From positions 1-5,984 of the forward strand of contig JAFQLN010000224.1 in NCBI GenBank assembly GCA_017414585.1: DNA of 5,984 bases. The letters are read 5' to 3'. The notes under the pieces were generated by a model. It was given only the letters and a program-made list of their open reading frames with translations. It made no database searches and had not been told where the DNA came from. Positions 5,627-5,984 of this stretch are shown piece by piece. Origin of the DNA: Clostridia bacterium. GTDB lineage: Bacteria; Bacillota_A; Clostridia; Oscillospirales; CAG-272. Both the position numbers and the translations under genes were made by a program. The number at the start of each line of letters is the position of its first letter. The first letter of the stretch is position 1.

Positions 5627-5984
5627 ATGTCTTTTACCCTGTGTGAACTTCTCGAAAATCATCTCTGTACCGTCTGCGGAGATGCTTCAGCCGTTACAGT
5701 AACCCGGCTTGAATACGATTCCCGGAAGGCAGCAGACAGCGGAACACTGTTTTTCTGTATGCCCGGCGCCCGTCTGGACGGACATGATTATGCCGCCAGA
5801 GTATATGAAGCCGGCTGCCGTGCTTTTGTTGTGGAGCACACAGTCGATCTTCCGGCGGATGCCGTTCAGGTAATCGTAAAAACATCGCGGGAGTCTCTGG
5901 CACTACTGTCTGCAAAATTTTACGGCAATCCCGCAGGCAAACTGCAGCTGATCGGTATTACAGGCACCAAAGGAAAAACGACCA
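5627..5984 (+). CDS. murE: MurE, UDP-MurNAc-tripeptide synthetase (3'-partial)
   Basis: Only the first 119 residues are in the window. They comprise the UDP-MurNAc-L-Ala-D-Glu-binding domain with the MurE hallmarks YDSRKA (30-35), LFFCMPGARLDGHDYAARVY (41-60) and an A(F/V)V segment at 66-69. The start of the ATP-binding P-loop GITGTKGKTT (110-119) lies at the edge. MurE adds the diamino acid (L-Lys, meso-diaminopimelate or L-Orn) to UDP-MurNAc-dipeptide in the cytoplasm. The GTKGKT form, rather than GTNGKT, is as I recall frequent in streptococcal lysine-type MurE, and with an Asl-like gene nearby L-Lys (or Orn) seems more likely. The decisive specificity motif lies beyond the window. GAGGA at 5616-5620 precedes the ATG, which is 2 bases after the racemase stop. 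The assignment to MurE rather than MurF or another Mur ligase is confident from the DSRK motif. Confidence 0.9.
   Translation, partial: MSFTLCELLENHLCTVCGDASAVTVTRLEYDSRKAADSGTLFFCMPGARLDGHDYAARVYEAGCRAFVVEHTVDLPADAVQVIVKTSRESLALLSAKFYGNPAGKLQLIGITGTKGKTT

Noticed and set aside
1..5984. CRISPR array, tRNA or rRNA genes, insertion sequences, or an attachment site
   Set aside because: No regularly spaced repeats, cloverleaf-like stretches, transposase motifs or long terminal inverted repeats were seen on reading both strands.

Overview
This window looks like a chromosomal segment of a low-to-mid-GC Gram-positive bacterium (Bacillota). The reasons are Shine-Dalgarno sites before every complete gene, tight co-directional packing, a sigma-A type promoter, and a gene set that makes sense only for a cell wall with D-aspartate (or D-isoasparagine) cross-bridges, known from lactococci, enterococci and lactobacilli. 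Base composition is roughly balanced, higher than in those genera, so another lineage such as Erysipelotrichia or a related group is possible; this placement is a guess.

Region 1 (1-1585): two GNAT acetyltransferase genes that overlap by 4 bases. The first is cut by the left edge and appears frameshifted: the family's N-terminal helix is read in one frame up to about base 85, and the rest of the domain in another frame from about base 93. The second is an intact tandem fusion of two RimJ/RimL-like domains. Substrates cannot be predicted.

Region 2 (1586-1753): the only sizeable gap. It holds two small inverted repeats without T-tracts, then an AT-rich stretch with an extended -10 promoter (TGATATAAT), and a small hairpin whose loop carries the ribosome binding site of the next gene.

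Region 3 (1754-5984): a four-gene, apparently single-promoter operon. It encodes a glutamine-hydrolysing asparagine synthase homologue, an ATP-grasp ligase resembling the Enterococcus D-aspartate ligase Asl(fm), an aspartate/glutamate racemase with both catalytic cysteines, and the N-terminal 119 residues of MurE, cut by the right edge. The inferred pathway is: the racemase makes D-Asp from L-Asp; the ATP-grasp ligase joins D-Asp to the side-chain amine of the diamino acid in the peptidoglycan precursor; the AsnB/AsnH-like enzyme amidates that D-Asp to D-isoasparagine; and MurE installs the diamino acid that carries the branch. The individual enzyme families are known. The notable point is the whole chain, from the acceptor-installing ligase to the amidating enzyme, in one compact transcription unit.

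No tRNA, rRNA, CRISPR array, insertion sequence or attachment site was seen.
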